Origin: Edolisoma coerulescens
Taxonomy: Eukaryota > Chordata > Aves > Passeriformes > Campephagidae
NCBI GenBank assembly: GCA_013397115.1
Contig: VWZW01004119.1
Span: 2,790,342 to 2,854,341 of the forward strand
Direction: 5' to 3'
DNA length: 64,000 nt
The first letter of the stretch is position 1. Each line of letters begins with the position of its first letter. The translations under genes were made by a program, and so were the position numbers. A model generated the notes under the pieces. It was given only the letters and a program-made list of their open reading frames with translations, was not told where the DNA came from and made no database searches. Of the stretch, positions 37,365 to 49,852 are shown in pieces.

Positions 37365-40313
37365 CTAAAAGCTGTAAGTCTGCATGATTTTTAGCATCTT
37401 TTTAGAAGGAAAAGGCAGTTTCACAGTTCTTGCATGGAAAGGATCAAGGCTTTGACACATCTCAGGCTCCCTTTTCAATGTTTGAGTGGCAGGCAAAATA
37501 TATTGCAAGAGGCAGGAAAAGGGGTAGCAGGGTCACATGTAGTGGAGTAAGGGAGCTAACAGCAACATTTTAGTCATCTTTATTGTGACATAATAGTTAA
37601 ATATTTGTAAGGAGATGCCAGGGAGAAAGGCCAAGATGCTGTTTTGGGCTGTTAGAGAGAAGCACAAGCTGGAGAGGTGGATATCTGTGATACATGGATG
37701 GCAGTCCACATAAAGACATTATTTGAGTCTTGCTCACAGATCTAAGTACCCAAAGAGAAAAAAAAGGGACCTGGGTTGGGTGTTGGGCAATCCTTTGAAA
37801 ATTTTGGAGTCCCAAGAAGCAGGACCCTTTAAAGAATACCCTGAGTGAGCACAAGGCAGTGATGGAGGTTGGCGCAGGGCACGATTTCATGAAATGTGGT
37901 AACTTCCACTGTAATTGGCTAAAAAGTTAGGGAACTCCCTTGATGCTTAGATTACTCCACTGGGAGAACCTGGCCTTTCACAGATTATGTGGGCTAGTTT
38001 TTGTTGGTTTTTTAATCCTCCAAGGCATTTTCCCTTTTTTATGAGTGACTGCATAGCAGTTAGTCCATTTAACTGCAGCTGCTCGCCCTTCTCCGAGGTG
38101 TTTTGAGAGCGGAATAGATCGGGGATTTAAACACAGGTGATAGCAGCACTGCTTGGAATGAGCAGAAATGTAATATTTATAACACAAGCATATTGGTCTT
38201 TGGGTGGATAAGTGGTTCATAAAATTCAGTGCAGCACGATGCGAAGTAATGTAGCCAATTACTAAAAGAATAAGCATGAAGATTGCAGCCTAAATAGGGA
38301 CACAACAAGGAATTCATTGGAAGAAAAGAACCCAGAATGGACTGCAGATAATAGAGTAAACCATTAGCACTCTTTCCTGGTGACAATAACAGAAATGAAG
38401 AAGAGCAAGCAAGTTTTTGAAATATACTCTGGCAGTGTGGTGTATAAAGCTGCAGGAATTATTCTGGCCTGCTGCTGGTCTCCTTAAAAAACAGGGCTCA
38501 GCTTCAGCCACTTGGTTACAGGCACATATTGAGGAGGTGCTGCAGGGGCAATCTGAGATGATTTAGTAACTAAGGCATGATTTATGAGGAAAGTTTTGAC
38601 TTATTTCTCCTCTGTACCTAAGGGAAGGGAGAATTCTTATGCAAGTATGCAAGATCCTGAACAAATGGGAGTGGATCAGTGCTAAAGTACAGGGGCCATA
38701 CACAAACTTTAAATAAGAGACCTTCGATTATTGTTAGGGAAGAAAATACAAGCAGATTTTCGAACAGAAGACAGAGCTTTATGGAAATGGTGAGAAAGAA
38801 AATAACTCTATCTCAGGTCACATGAAAAATATTTGAGGAACTGGCTATAAATGTGTAGAAGGGATTATTAAAATTCTTCCTCTTATGTTTTAAAGGAATA
38901 AATCTTGAGCCAAGTGTGAGTTCTTATATTTGTTACACACTGATGAAGAAACCCCCATACAATAGAGAGAGACAAAGACATCTCTGTCAGCTGAGCACTT
39001 AAGACAGCAATTTCACAGGGACAGTTTTGCTCTCAGCTACCTGAAAAAATAATAGTTGGCCTATCTCTCAAAGGAGACAAGAATGTAAAAATCTACAACA
39101 AAATATCAGGTTCCAATTTGTTACAGCTACACATGTTCCAGTATAAGCACCTGGATTTCCTTGTATGGATTCCTCTTCTGAAAATTAATCACATTGGAGC
39201 TCTTCTTTTGAGATGTAATAGGGAAAATTGTCCAGAACACAGAACCTGAAGACCTGAATAAATTTAAATATACATGGCACTTCTGGTCATCAAAATGTCA
39301 TTTCTTTAGTTTATTCCCTCAGATAATACTCACTGGTAGGCTTGTACAAATACCTTCAGCTGACCAGATGAACTAGATTTTATTTGTTTCCAGACCTGCA
39401 CTTTGCTCAGTTTACCTTCCTTATCGGTTTACGTTGGACCTGAACATCCTCTGGCACGAAAGGGCAGGAGATTGGATGTATGGACACCTTTCCCACACTG
39501 AGGAATGGTGCAGTTCCATCCATTCCATTTCTCTACCCCTGCTCCTGGCCCAGCTCTGAGCTTTTTCTCTAATTAAGTAAATTCAGTGGAGGACAGAGAA
39601 AGGTGTTCTGAAAAGGTGCAGGAGGGTGCTGGAGGTGGTGTGTACCACCTCGGAGTTTCCAATGGAACCAACCAGGCTTCCCTATATTCCTTCAGCGACG
39701 GGATGGCTGCCCCTCCTTCCTTCTGGGCAAAGGTACTGCCAGGTAAACACAGCAACAAACCAGTGACTGACAGATCCCACCATGAGTGAGAAGAGAAAAG
39801 CCAGTGGTATGAATAAATGTTAGGAGAAATGATACAAGACCATTTTGAGTAAAATGTGTAACAGAGATGGAATAGTTTTTAAAGGACAGTGTTTGGCAGA
39901 AGAACATCAAGATATTCTGGATTTTAATTTAATAAACTGTATCAAAGTTCTAAACACGGATGGTTTACATCCATTGAAGTGAATTTAGGGTGAATGTAAG
40001 AAAATCAAAAGTATTGCTCTCTAGTGGATCCACTGTAGAGGACCCCACACTAACTCTGTGAGCTCTTCCTGTGTGATATATCCTGTTCACTTCAGTGGGA
40101 GCCCCATGAAGAAAGGTCTGCAGGAATCATCCTGACAGAATTCCTTAAATGCTCTCAAGCTTTTCCTCTCGAGTTGGTAAAAGTTTTGTTTGAGTCACCG
40201 ACGGCATTATTTAGTCTGAGGGTTTAGATTCAGCAAAAGAAATAGATTTTAGTGCTTGTATTAGAATTATGGTGAAATGTGTGTTTGCTCATCAACCCCT
40301 AGACATTATAGCA
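33341..40313. other. Unique DNA, no gene recognised
   Basis: No gene is recognised. A 159-codon minus-strand open frame (36792-37271) lies opposite purine-rich sequence and has no domain. Around 36.8-37.9 kb the plus strand is purine-rich and transcript-like in texture on both sides of a long poly(A) run; it could be a very old LINE copy but I cannot place it. Exon-like and recursive-splice-like signals lie at 33390-33498 and 33723-33730. Around 35.70-35.74 kb there is a short ATA/TAA-rich stretch. Confidence 0.55.
37334..37371 (+). repeat. Poly(A) tract, 38 bases
   Basis: An uninterrupted run of 38 A, much the longest homopolymer in the window. There is no AATAAA just upstream, no recognisable mRNA copy before it and no obvious target-site duplication. 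A simple mononucleotide repeat is therefore more likely than the tail of a processed pseudogene. Bird CR1 elements do not end in poly(A). The exact length may be an assembly estimate. Confidence 0.9.
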
Positions 40314-40352
40314 TGGAAAACACTGAGTGCTGCGTGCACTCAGTGTTTTCCA
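40314..40352. repeat. Perfect 17-bp inverted repeat, 5-base loop
   Basis: TGGAAAACACTGAGTGC at 40314-40330 is followed by the loop TGCGT and then the exact reverse complement at 40336-40352. All 17 pairs match and pairing stops abruptly on both sides. It is too short and too perfect for a typical microRNA precursor. It could be a recent template-switch inversion-duplication or the end of a small hairpin element. Confidence 0.95.
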
Positions 40353-41006
40353 AAGATAGTTGGGGCGAGAGTGAACTTGCTTGGGAATACTTGGAATGCC
40401 TGTCCACAAGTCTTCACAGCAGTCTCGCAGGCTTGGAACCTGTTGCCATTCATTCTACTGCTAATGGGGTGGACAATGTTTTCTGGGAACAGGATTGGTT
40501 GCTAAAGATTAAAAATTATATTAGGATGCATTATTAAAAAAAGCAAACTGAGAATCTCTATTTATGGAAGAAAAATGTTGGGTTGGTGTTAGCAGCTTTA
40601 TGTCTGGATTTTTGTCTGGTTGACTGAATTTGGACTAAAATGTCTGCAGAACAGCAGCAGATCAGGTATGAGGGGATTCTCCAATCACATCCACAAAGGT
40701 CAGGCTTTAAATGAAACTACAGCTCTCTAAATATTTTTGTGACATGGAAGTGCCACCATAAATCTTTTATTTAATTTTTTAAAAACCATAAACCCCTTTT
40801 GCTGCTGTTGGCAGCTGCAGATGCCTACTTCCAAGTGAAATAGAACATTTCAGCATTTGGCTTCTCATCAGCCCTGAATAAGTGTCTTACAGTCTTCTCT
40901 TTGTTGACACTGCTAGAAACGGGACCATTCTCACTGATCTTTTGTTTGCTTGGAGTGGCTGCATTTCCCAGCCAAGCACTTCCAGAGCAGCCAAGTCAAG
41001 CTCCTG
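40353..41006. other. Unique DNA between hairpin and LTR
   Basis: About 650 bases have no recognised gene or repeat. The 60 bases next to the LTR (about 40947-41006) do not contain a tRNA primer-binding-site pattern on the minus strand, so no retroviral leader is visible here. Confidence 0.5.
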
Positions 41007-41295
41007 TGTTGCTGTCCGAGACCGAGATCGGCGAGGAACGACACTGATTCTAGTTTCAGAGGAAAGAGGAATCTTTATTTAATTATATAAACGGGTTTTA
41101 TATGTTAGTTCTCTGGAGTGGCACAAGGCCATTGGCCTCTTGACTATCTAGCTCTTTACATTGATTGGTTAGTTACCACAGGAAACATTTCCCTGATTAG
41201 TATAACAACAACTTGCACTTGGAAGATAGTTTACAGAAACTCCCAACTGCCTCTCAGCCAGTGTCTGTGAGAAAGTAAAGACTTTCTCACAGACA
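41007..41295 (-). mobile_element. Compact LTR-like element, probably a solo LTR
   Basis: Read on the minus strand, this has the architecture of a retroviral LTR. The outer end is TGT (41295). Two CCAAT boxes are the complement of ATTGG at 41164-41168 and 41131-41135. A TATAAAA box is the complement of 41096-41102. An AATAAA signal is the complement of 41074-41079. A CpG-rich U5-like end finishes in ...CAGCAACA at 41007. Five CpG sites survive within about 30 bases (41016-41045), unusual in this CpG-poor window and suggesting a fairly young insertion. No purine tract or primer-binding site flanks it, and no target-site duplication is obvious at these limits, so the ends are provisional by several bases. 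A solo LTR left by recombination is the simplest reading. No retroviral protein is recognised beside it. Confidence 0.65.
41262..41295. repeat. Perfect 15-bp inverted repeat at LTR edge
   Basis: TGTCTGTGAGAAAGT at 41262-41276, loop AAAG, then the exact reverse complement at 41281-41295. It coincides with the outer (U3) end of the LTR-like element, so that end would fold into a hairpin. Either the family has a terminal palindrome or the end was duplicated in inverted orientation when the element inserted or recombined. Confidence 0.95.
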
Positions 41296-44200
41296 GAGGC
41301 AGAAAGCTGGAGAATCCCTCTGCAACTCAGCTTTTAGCATCCACACTCCTGCTGTTGAGGGAAGCTCCCTCACCTCCTTGGCAGGAAGGTTGCCTGGATG
41401 GAGCTCCAAAGAGCAAGGCACACATCCCGTGTGTGCGTGATCCCGAAGGATTGCCAGTGAATCAGCGCTGCCTGTGGTGCCCGAGGGTGACATGGACGGG
41501 GCTACTGACTTCCCCTTTCCCTTGGGATCGGGATCTTGGCGTGGATGCTCAGCTCTCAGCACTGGTACAAAGTCTTTGTGACACTGGGCAGGTCGAGCAA
41601 ACTTTTCAGTGTGATCATTAATCAACAGTCTCAGTGACAACTACTTACATCATGTGCTTTTTCTTAAGTACATTTGCAGATTTATATAAAAAAAATCCTT
41701 GACATTTTGGGGGGTGTTCATTACAAAAGAGCTGCGATATGCTGTGTACTCATACATATGGCATTTTTATATTCTCCGGGTATTTTAACAGCTTTATGAA
41801 GGGTATGGACAGCTTAATGAAATGTGAAATATACACTAAAACTACTTCTTCCCATGCAGAAAGATAGTATGTTACATTACTCACAGGTCCAATTTCAAAT
41901 TTAAATATAACTTCATTTAATTTTACTTTGCAATCAGGTAAATTAATGAGAGAGAATCAAAACAATATGCTGTAATTACATTTGAAAATTACTCCTTCTG
42001 TCCTTCAAGAGTGTTCTTTCTGTTTAAGATATTGAAATTTTGTGTCTAAATATAAAATGCAGTAACATCTGGTTCTAATTGCTGGTTTAAATAATATAGA
42101 CATTTAGACAGATATTTCATGCTTTTGAAAGGAGGCTTTTAATAGGATATTCTGAGTCAAAGGTTAGAAAAAATTTCATGCCACTAAAAATAGCTGATAT
42201 TCCATTTGTGTTCTAGATCTAAAGGATCTTTTACATAAAAGATTTTTTTGGCTAAAATATAGTTGGTTTAACTTATTTTGTTTGGAAAGAACAACCAGTT
42301 TGTATGCCTTTTACAGCTGCTCTTCACTGGTGCATGTGAACATAGTGCAGAAAAATGTTGGAACAGTTTATTTCTAGACCCAGATATTGTTACGTCATCC
42401 TCAAGATCTCTGATTTTCAACACAGAACCTTGTCCTTCCAAAATTATACATTTGAAGTCTTCTGTTTGCTTGTACTTTGCCACCCATTTTCCCAAGAAAA
42501 GAAGTCAGACATATCAACATCAATGCTAAAGTGATTTTGGTGTCAAGCCACATAATCATGCTAACTGCAAAGGGGCTTTAATTGGGGTTTATTGCAGAAA
42601 TTAATTTAAGCATGTGCAGAACTCTTAAAATGTTGAGAACAACCCCAGATTTGAAAACTCTCAAGAGTGAATTAATCTCGTCTATAGAACTACTTTCCCT
42701 ACTTTTAGTATGGCAGGGCTTGGCTGAAAAAGTGGGTTTGTTTTGTTGTGAAGGGATTGAGTTTTGTGGCCGTTCTGACCTTTCCCAGGCCTGTGTTAGT
42801 TTGCTTCCAATCTGTTCAACCACCTGGATAAAAAAACCTACAAATTCAGCCTCACAGAGCCCACACGACCTACAAATGATTCATTGTCCCAGGCAGCAAC
42901 ATTTATTAGTATTCCTGAAAGAATCTCCTCCCTCCCCATCCCACTGACCCCAGGCCACCTTCATGCAAGCCTGCACTTCATTTATTGTCAGAAATTCTAA
43001 AGAACAAATCTAAGCAAAACAAGTTATGACCTGATCTCTCCCTGCTGCATAACTTTTCCACTTAGGCACAGGGACAAATGGAAAACTAGAGGAATTATGG
43101 AATGCAGTAGTAGTGCCTCATGCACTAAAAAGTCATAAGCTGATCAAAGGCCGAAAATATTAGAGCCCTGGTAAGGAAATAAATGCACTGATCCAGATGC
43201 TACAAGCACTTTGGCTCACTGTCCTTAGACACCGTGAGATTTCCCACTCTCTACTACTAAAAACTCTCTCTGGCAGCAGCTCGGATCAAGTATAATTTTT
43301 CTTTTCATAGCCAAAGTGTACCATCTGACATCTACACACTGGGCATTCGAGGGAGAAGCTTGTACTGTCCAGCATGAAAATCCTGACACGGTACATCAAC
43401 ACTTTTCCCACCTGGGCCACTCATGCTCCAGTTCTGTGTAGGGTTTGCCTGGAATACCATTCAGGAAACACCTCTTTTTCCTGTTGCCTGGAAGAGGGGG
43501 TTGCAGATGGCTCTAGAGTTGTAATTGCATCTGCAGATCCACCAGTTGTTGTGGTGTTGGTGCTGATTGCTAAGAAACCTCCGTCAGAATCTGTAATTCT
43601 GGTGAACTTTGATACAGCAGTGGAAGGAAAGAGCTTGTGGGGGAGTCAGAGCGATTTGCACGTCTTGTGTACCACTGTTACCACTAGATGGTTTGTCTCA
43701 GAATTTTCCAAAGGCTGTTGCTTGCCAGGCCAAACACCTTCAGAGGACTGCAGTTCTAGTGAGGGTCCTTCACATCTTCAGGCTTTGGAGTAAAACCTGG
43801 ATCATTAGAGGCAAGAGAAAAAAAAACCAAACTCACCCTTCTTTTGCTTCCACTCATGTTTAATGGGACACTGGGAGGTGTACGATAGTTTTACATCTTC
43901 CTTCAAAATGTAAAAGACTTCTAGCCAGAAGCAGGACCAAGAGATACAAGAATAAATACTCTGTTCCGGTAGTGTGGGCCATTTCTCTGCTGTGGTCGTC
44001 TAAATTCAGAGAGATGTGAGGGCCCCATTTTAGGAGATATGAAATCATTATGCTTTCTGCCTTGCTAAATTTCGTGGGAAACTGGTAAATTATATGTTTA
44101 CCTTCTTCTGTTACTTCTAGTAAAATAAAACATGACTTTGAAAAAAGAGAAGAAATAATAAATTGCAGGTAGCAGTTAATAACTAAATAAATAAAATCAA

Positions 44201-47200
44201 TTTTAAATGCTCAGTCACCTCTTCCAATATTTGTTTTTAAAACACTTTATTTGAAATCTAATTGCTTAGACAGTAGTACTCCTGTGATTATTATTAGTTA
44301 CCTAACAATCATTCACATCCTGCTTTATTTTTAATGCTTGTTGTGTTACGCTCTGCTAATATTATATTGTTTCAGTTGTGGGGTTTTTTTCTGCTTCTAC
44401 CCAGGGAATATAGATTATTCTATTGCTTCACTGGGTACTAGAAAGGTCTGTCTTTTATGATGCTGAAATTCTGTGTACAGAGCAGAAAATGGCAGTGCAC
44501 GTTTCAAACCAGTGATTTCAGTCGTTGAGGCTGTGGTAATGAATGTTGGTGTTTGAGTGCTCTGATAAAGATAACATCACTGCTGCAGGATGCACAAGTC
44601 ACAGTGTATCCCCATGCAGTGGCACGAAGGAAGCAGCCAATGTTTTTCTGGGGTTTTTATTTCTATTTTATTTGCTTGAGAAGACTACAGAGAATCCTGT
44701 ACTTAAGGGCCATATTGGTTTAGATCCCTAAAACCTTGACAGCAGCAAAATTAAGTGCTTAAACCCCTTTAAAGCCACTGAAATCTAAGCTCATGCCTAA
44801 CTTCACTGCACTAATGTCTTGGATTGGTGACTTTGTGAATAAATTGGAGATGCTTAAATTTGCACTCAGTTGTCCATTTCCTTCTCGCTGCCTTGCTCTT
44901 TCCGTGCTAATATTTTAGTTCTTCGTATGACCCACTCCAATTTTCTTGATATCCAAGCCTGTGTGAAGAACTAGACATCATTCAGGGAGGTATTTTAGGA
45001 CATGTTTAAGTTCATTCTTTCATAAGTCATTTAAGCTCCCACGTAATTTTTATTAAATGCTTCCAACTCATTGAACACAGTACAACTTTAAGCACACAGT
45101 TGAGTTATGCAGTGCTGGTTAATGCTTTCCTGAGCTGGGGATTTAGGTGGTGGATAAAGGTCTCCTGGGAGTAGCTTCTGTCGCTTACCATTTCTGGAGC
45201 CTGGTGGCACACCCCTTCCTCAGCTCTATTTACCACCATCCATCCATCAGAGGAGCAGCTGGGTGCATTTCTCCATCTAGTTTAAGTCCAAGGCATTGGA
45301 CTGCTTTGTTAAGCAGTTTCAATGTTGGCTAATTCTCTTGCTTTGATGGAAACGAAGGCAGAAAAGCTTTTTGAAATGTTTAAACGTACTCATTTGCGAG
45401 GAGGAATTGGCTTATCTTGCCCTAATTAGAAGCTGATGATCAGTTTTCTTTCATTTTGTTAAACCATATTTCAACAAGAGAAAGAATGGTTATTGCTTGA
45501 ACACCTTGTGCATGTCCAGGCAAGAAGCTGGAAGGTGATGACCTCGGACAGGGAGGTGATGGTGCAGGCTGGGATCAGCACAGGCTGCGCAGCTGTGCCT
45601 GGAAGGTGATGTAAGGTCAAAACTTCAGAATGTTCTGCCTTGCAAAGAGTAGTAAATGCTTTGATACTGGCTGATCAATACTGTCAGTGCTTTGGGGACT
45701 GAAAGTGGGTCTGTGTTTTGTATTTCCAAGAGACTGGGTGCTGGATGCCAGGTTTCTGTCTGGTCGGTTTCTGGAGAACCGTGCCTGAAATGAAGCCTTA
45801 GCAAGCTTCCCTGCACTCTGAAGACATGCTTGGATCGAAGGATTTCAATGTAATTAAGATTTAAGCACCATGTGAGTTTCTTGCTGTGAGGAGCTTTATT
45901 AGCTGCTTTGAGTAGGTCAAGATTCAAATACCGCTTTTCATGTTATTTCATATATTTGACCTTCCACAACTCGTGTTCTAAAGAAATGTCTTTCCAAATA
46001 CATCTTTCAAGTGTAGTGATGTTTGTATCAAATTAATCTGAAGCTTCTGTTGCCCTGGAGGCTGACTGAAATGTGGGTCAAGTCTGACATCAAGTGGTCA
46101 GACACACTCCATTCCCAATGGGACTGTTAACACAGTGCTGCTCCCGGTGCCTTGCGAGAACCTCCCACTCCACTCTTTTTCTCCATGTTTTTTCTTCTGT
46201 TAACAGGATTTCTCAGTGCTCTTCCTTCTCCGGTTTCCACCAAGGTCATGGAGTGTCACTGCTGACAGACACATGAGGAATCATATTAGTCTTGCATTAG
46301 ACATTGCAGCTGCTGAATCTGTCAGCAGAATGATGGGATGGTGTAAATAAAGCCTTGTTGGCTTGGCACTGCACATAAGACCTTTGTTCACTCTGCCTTG
46401 TTTAACCAATATACTCTAACAGGATCTGAGTCTTTTAAAAAGCAGTCCCAGCTCTTGAGGCACCAACTCCTCCACCTGTGCAGATTTTCAGTCTTATCAA
46501 TAACTGCAAGAGCACCCATCACTCACACATTTCTTCTTGTTGTTGGAACACATTGCAAATATTAATTCCATTCATTTCTCATGACTCTGAAGAAGCTTAA
46601 TAAAATTATTCATGCCGTGTTATAGGAGAGGAAGTGAGGACAGAGACCAGAGAGAGTTTAAATCTTTGACTTGAGACCTTAAGTTCTCCCAGGTGAGGGT
46701 CTTGGGTTCAGTACTCTGGCATACTGAGTTGGGACCTTCATGTTTTAATGGTGTTTGTACCCACACTGACCCAGAAATACAAGGTTCAAGTTCAGCTCCT
46801 CGTGCTCCCTTCCTCCAGGCTGAGAAGTTATCCTTCAGTAGCAGAGGGACATTTTTCATCTCCATTCTCAGAGATCAGGAGACTCACTTTTGTCTTTTCA
46901 CACAACAGCAAATGACGGGTCATAAGCTGTACAACATAAACTTTTTATCTGCACAACTGATTCATTTGTAACTGGAACGTTGGTGTGTTTCTATACCCTC
47001 TGCATAAAACAAACATCACAAAGGTCAGCGTTTTTGTATACCTTGTAACTGAGTCAGCAATGCAAATACAAACTTTCCATTTCTCCCATAAATGCCACAG
47101 CTTGATAAGATAAAACACCGTGTTTGTGCCTCTGGGCCTCTCAACTACCCATTTGCACCTGGACACCTTTCTTTAAATTAATCTCAGAGGCAAACTCTTC

Positions 47201-47375
47201 ACTTCGGTGTCTTTTTTTTCTGCTGCAAATTTGGCTTTTTAGTCTGGAGCAGTAGTTTCACAGGGATCTTAAGCTGCCATAGACCAGTACTGATGCTAAA
47301 AAATACAGCCCTTCCCCTGGTTCAGCATGGCTGTTTTTGCTGCTCCACAGTGTACTGGACTGGGGAATTGTTACA

Positions 47376-47397
47376 GAAAAACAAAACAAAACAAACT
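47376..47397 (+). repeat. (AAAAC)n microsatellite
   Basis: Four degenerate units of A(4-5)C in a row. It is a simple repeat with no flanking retroposon. Confidence 0.85.
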
Positions 47398-47721
47398 CAA
47401 AAAACCCACAGACAAAACCCCCTGCCAAGATTTCTGCACATCTGATTCAGAGATCCACTACAATTTAATTCAGTGCTTAATGGTGGGTTTATCCTCTGTG
47501 AGCAGAGCTCCCTGTTTGAACTGTTTCTTATGATAAAAAGTTTTTGTGTGAGGTAAACGATCACCTTTCATGTTCCCAGTGTTATCTGGGCAGCCCAGGT
47601 CACTGAGGAGAAGGGCTATGTGGTATCTTAGTTTTAAAAGGCCTAAAGCCTCCTTACCTGGGAATAGTTCAGAAATGAAATGAGCTAAATGATTGAACTG
47701 CTTAAAAAGCACTGCTGTAAC

Positions 47722-47735
47722 TTTTTTTTTTTTTT
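47722..47735 (+). repeat. Poly(T) tract, 14 bases
   Basis: An uninterrupted T run. No flanking retroposed sequence is recognised on either strand. Confidence 0.9.
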
Positions 47736-49838
47736 CTCAATAGCCTCTATTTTTATGTATTTGGATATGTTTCAGTTGCCAGCAATCTAATTTTGAGTTC
47801 ATTATCTTAAGCCTTCTATAGTTTTACGGACTAGATAAAATCATGTTGAATATGCTAAAAGTTAAGTGCCTGCTTGTACATTCATGGATTCATCCCAGTA
47901 AAAAATTATTGTCTACAATAATTGTTATAATTTAGAATAGTTTCTGCATACAGAGTGTGTGGTTTGTACTAAATCACACTATCATGAAGTCCCAAATCAC
48001 ACTGACTAGTCCTAGCATTAGTCTTAGGATCCACACAACAGTCAGGAGATGGAAGCCTTTATTCCAAAGAGCTGGCATTTTAGAGAAAATGGGGAGGATG
48101 CAGGATTCAAGCAAATGACCACAGAAGACAGACTTCAGAATATCTCCACAAACACATTTTCAGATCAGTTTCTAAGTCTGAAGCCACAAGGGACATGAAT
48201 GTCACAGCTGCAAATTCAGTTCTGGGTGAAAATCAGTTCAGAGTAAACCTCCTTTCTTTTACATCTCTATTATGGCTTCTAATTCTAATAAAATATTTCT
48301 ACTGAGTCATGCAATAGGCATTTTAACCTGAGTTTTCTATTGAGTAAAGCTTAGTCTCTGCAGCAAATGCACTGAATGGTACTGTGGAGCATTCAAAAGG
48401 ACATTTTTTGCCAACCACCTATTGATGCTAGACTGATGGGTGCACGGAGGGTCACTGCAGAAATCAGCTCAGTGCCAAATGGCAGAGCTATGGCAAGCTA
48501 CATCTTACAGGCTTTGCAAGGAATTTTGGCCAGAGTTCACAACTGTAGAGTTTATTGCAGCTCAGACAAAATGTTCGGCAATTTTAGACAAATCTGGGCA
48601 TTTTTATACTGAACAGACTATTCAGCATAAGTGTGTGCATCTTTTAGCAAAACAAATCATTCTCTTGTTTAAAAACAAAAACAAAATGCTACATATGTTA
48701 CAGAACTATACTTGCCGTTCTTTATTTTAAAGTCATACACAAATGGCTTGTTCTGCTCTGATTAGCTTATTAGTTAATGTTGGATATGAAAGGCAGTTTT
48801 GGGGCATTGTCTGTCAACTTAGTGGAAATTAGGACAGTGAGTGCCTTCAATAGTCTTTGTTCATTAAACCATATCTCTGCAGATGTTCAGTGGTTTTTAT
48901 TACTTTTGCTGTTCTGAAGCATTCTCATTTTTTTCAGCTAATGAGAAATGTTTGACTTTGCATATTGTTCATGGAGCAAAGGTTCAAAAGAGTGAGGTTT
49001 GTTACTCAAAGACTGACACCTTTCCTCTGAATTTATTATACCCATAAGTGTTAATGCACATTTACAAGCCCTCTAAGAGTAAGATGAGTGAGTTAAACAA
49101 TCTGTAGAAATTTTTGCTCTCAGGAGAGCCCTGAGAGCATCCTCCTGCAAACCAAGAAATTATTAGTCCCACGGGGAATTCAGCTGCAGCTAGCTGTGCT
49201 TTTTGTGTGAAGAAGGGTTCATACGTGGGTTCCTGCTGCCAGATTTTAGCTTGAATTGTTACAGACGTCCACCAAAGTTAGCATGTCCTGTATCTGCAGG
49301 GAACTAATGAAAGGGCAGGTTATGTTTGTCGGCTTAAACCTCTGATTTTCTGGAGTCAGAGCTGACTGACTGGCAACTGGATGCTGTTTGTAAATGAAAA
49401 GAGTTCTCTTGGTGGGAAATCAACAGCTAGCTCTGGCTGAGCCTGCTCTCGTCACCAGGAGAAATGCTGCATTTGTTTAGAAATTAAAGCAAAGGCAGTT
49501 GTATGTATTTCAAATGTAGTTTGGAGTAATGGCCTGGCTGGGGATGACAAATGAGAGCTCTCTTTGATTAGCCAAGGAAATGTACTTTATCTGTTTCTTT
49601 CTCACGAGCTTCCTGTTGAATTGATCAACAAGGTGCTAGTGCTGCTCCTTAAGACTAATTTCTTCTTCAAATCGTGCACATCATTAGTCAGCAGGATGGA
49701 TGGAAAGGAGGTGACGTAGCTGTTTGTGCTTCTAAATAGATATTCATTATGCATGTAACTCTATTTTGTTAGGATTCTTGATCTCCTTCTAACTCCAGGT
49801 TGTGTTTTTTACTTAAGCAACTTTCAGTTTGGTTAGAA

Positions 49839-49852
49839 ATTTGCATATGCAT
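49839..49852. promoter_or_regulatory. Octamer / POU dimer-like motif
   Basis: ATTTGCAT, the canonical octamer bound by POU factors, starts at 49839. It overlaps TTGCATATGCAT (49841-49852), which differs at one position from the palindromic POU dimer site ATGCATATGCAT. A further TATGCAT lies about 100 bases upstream, near 49750. This is a motif match only; nothing here shows that the site is used. Confidence 0.3.

Noticed and set aside
40314..40352. MicroRNA precursor
   Set aside because: The stem is only 17 bp with a 5-base loop and does not extend; known precursors have about 30 pairs with bulges.
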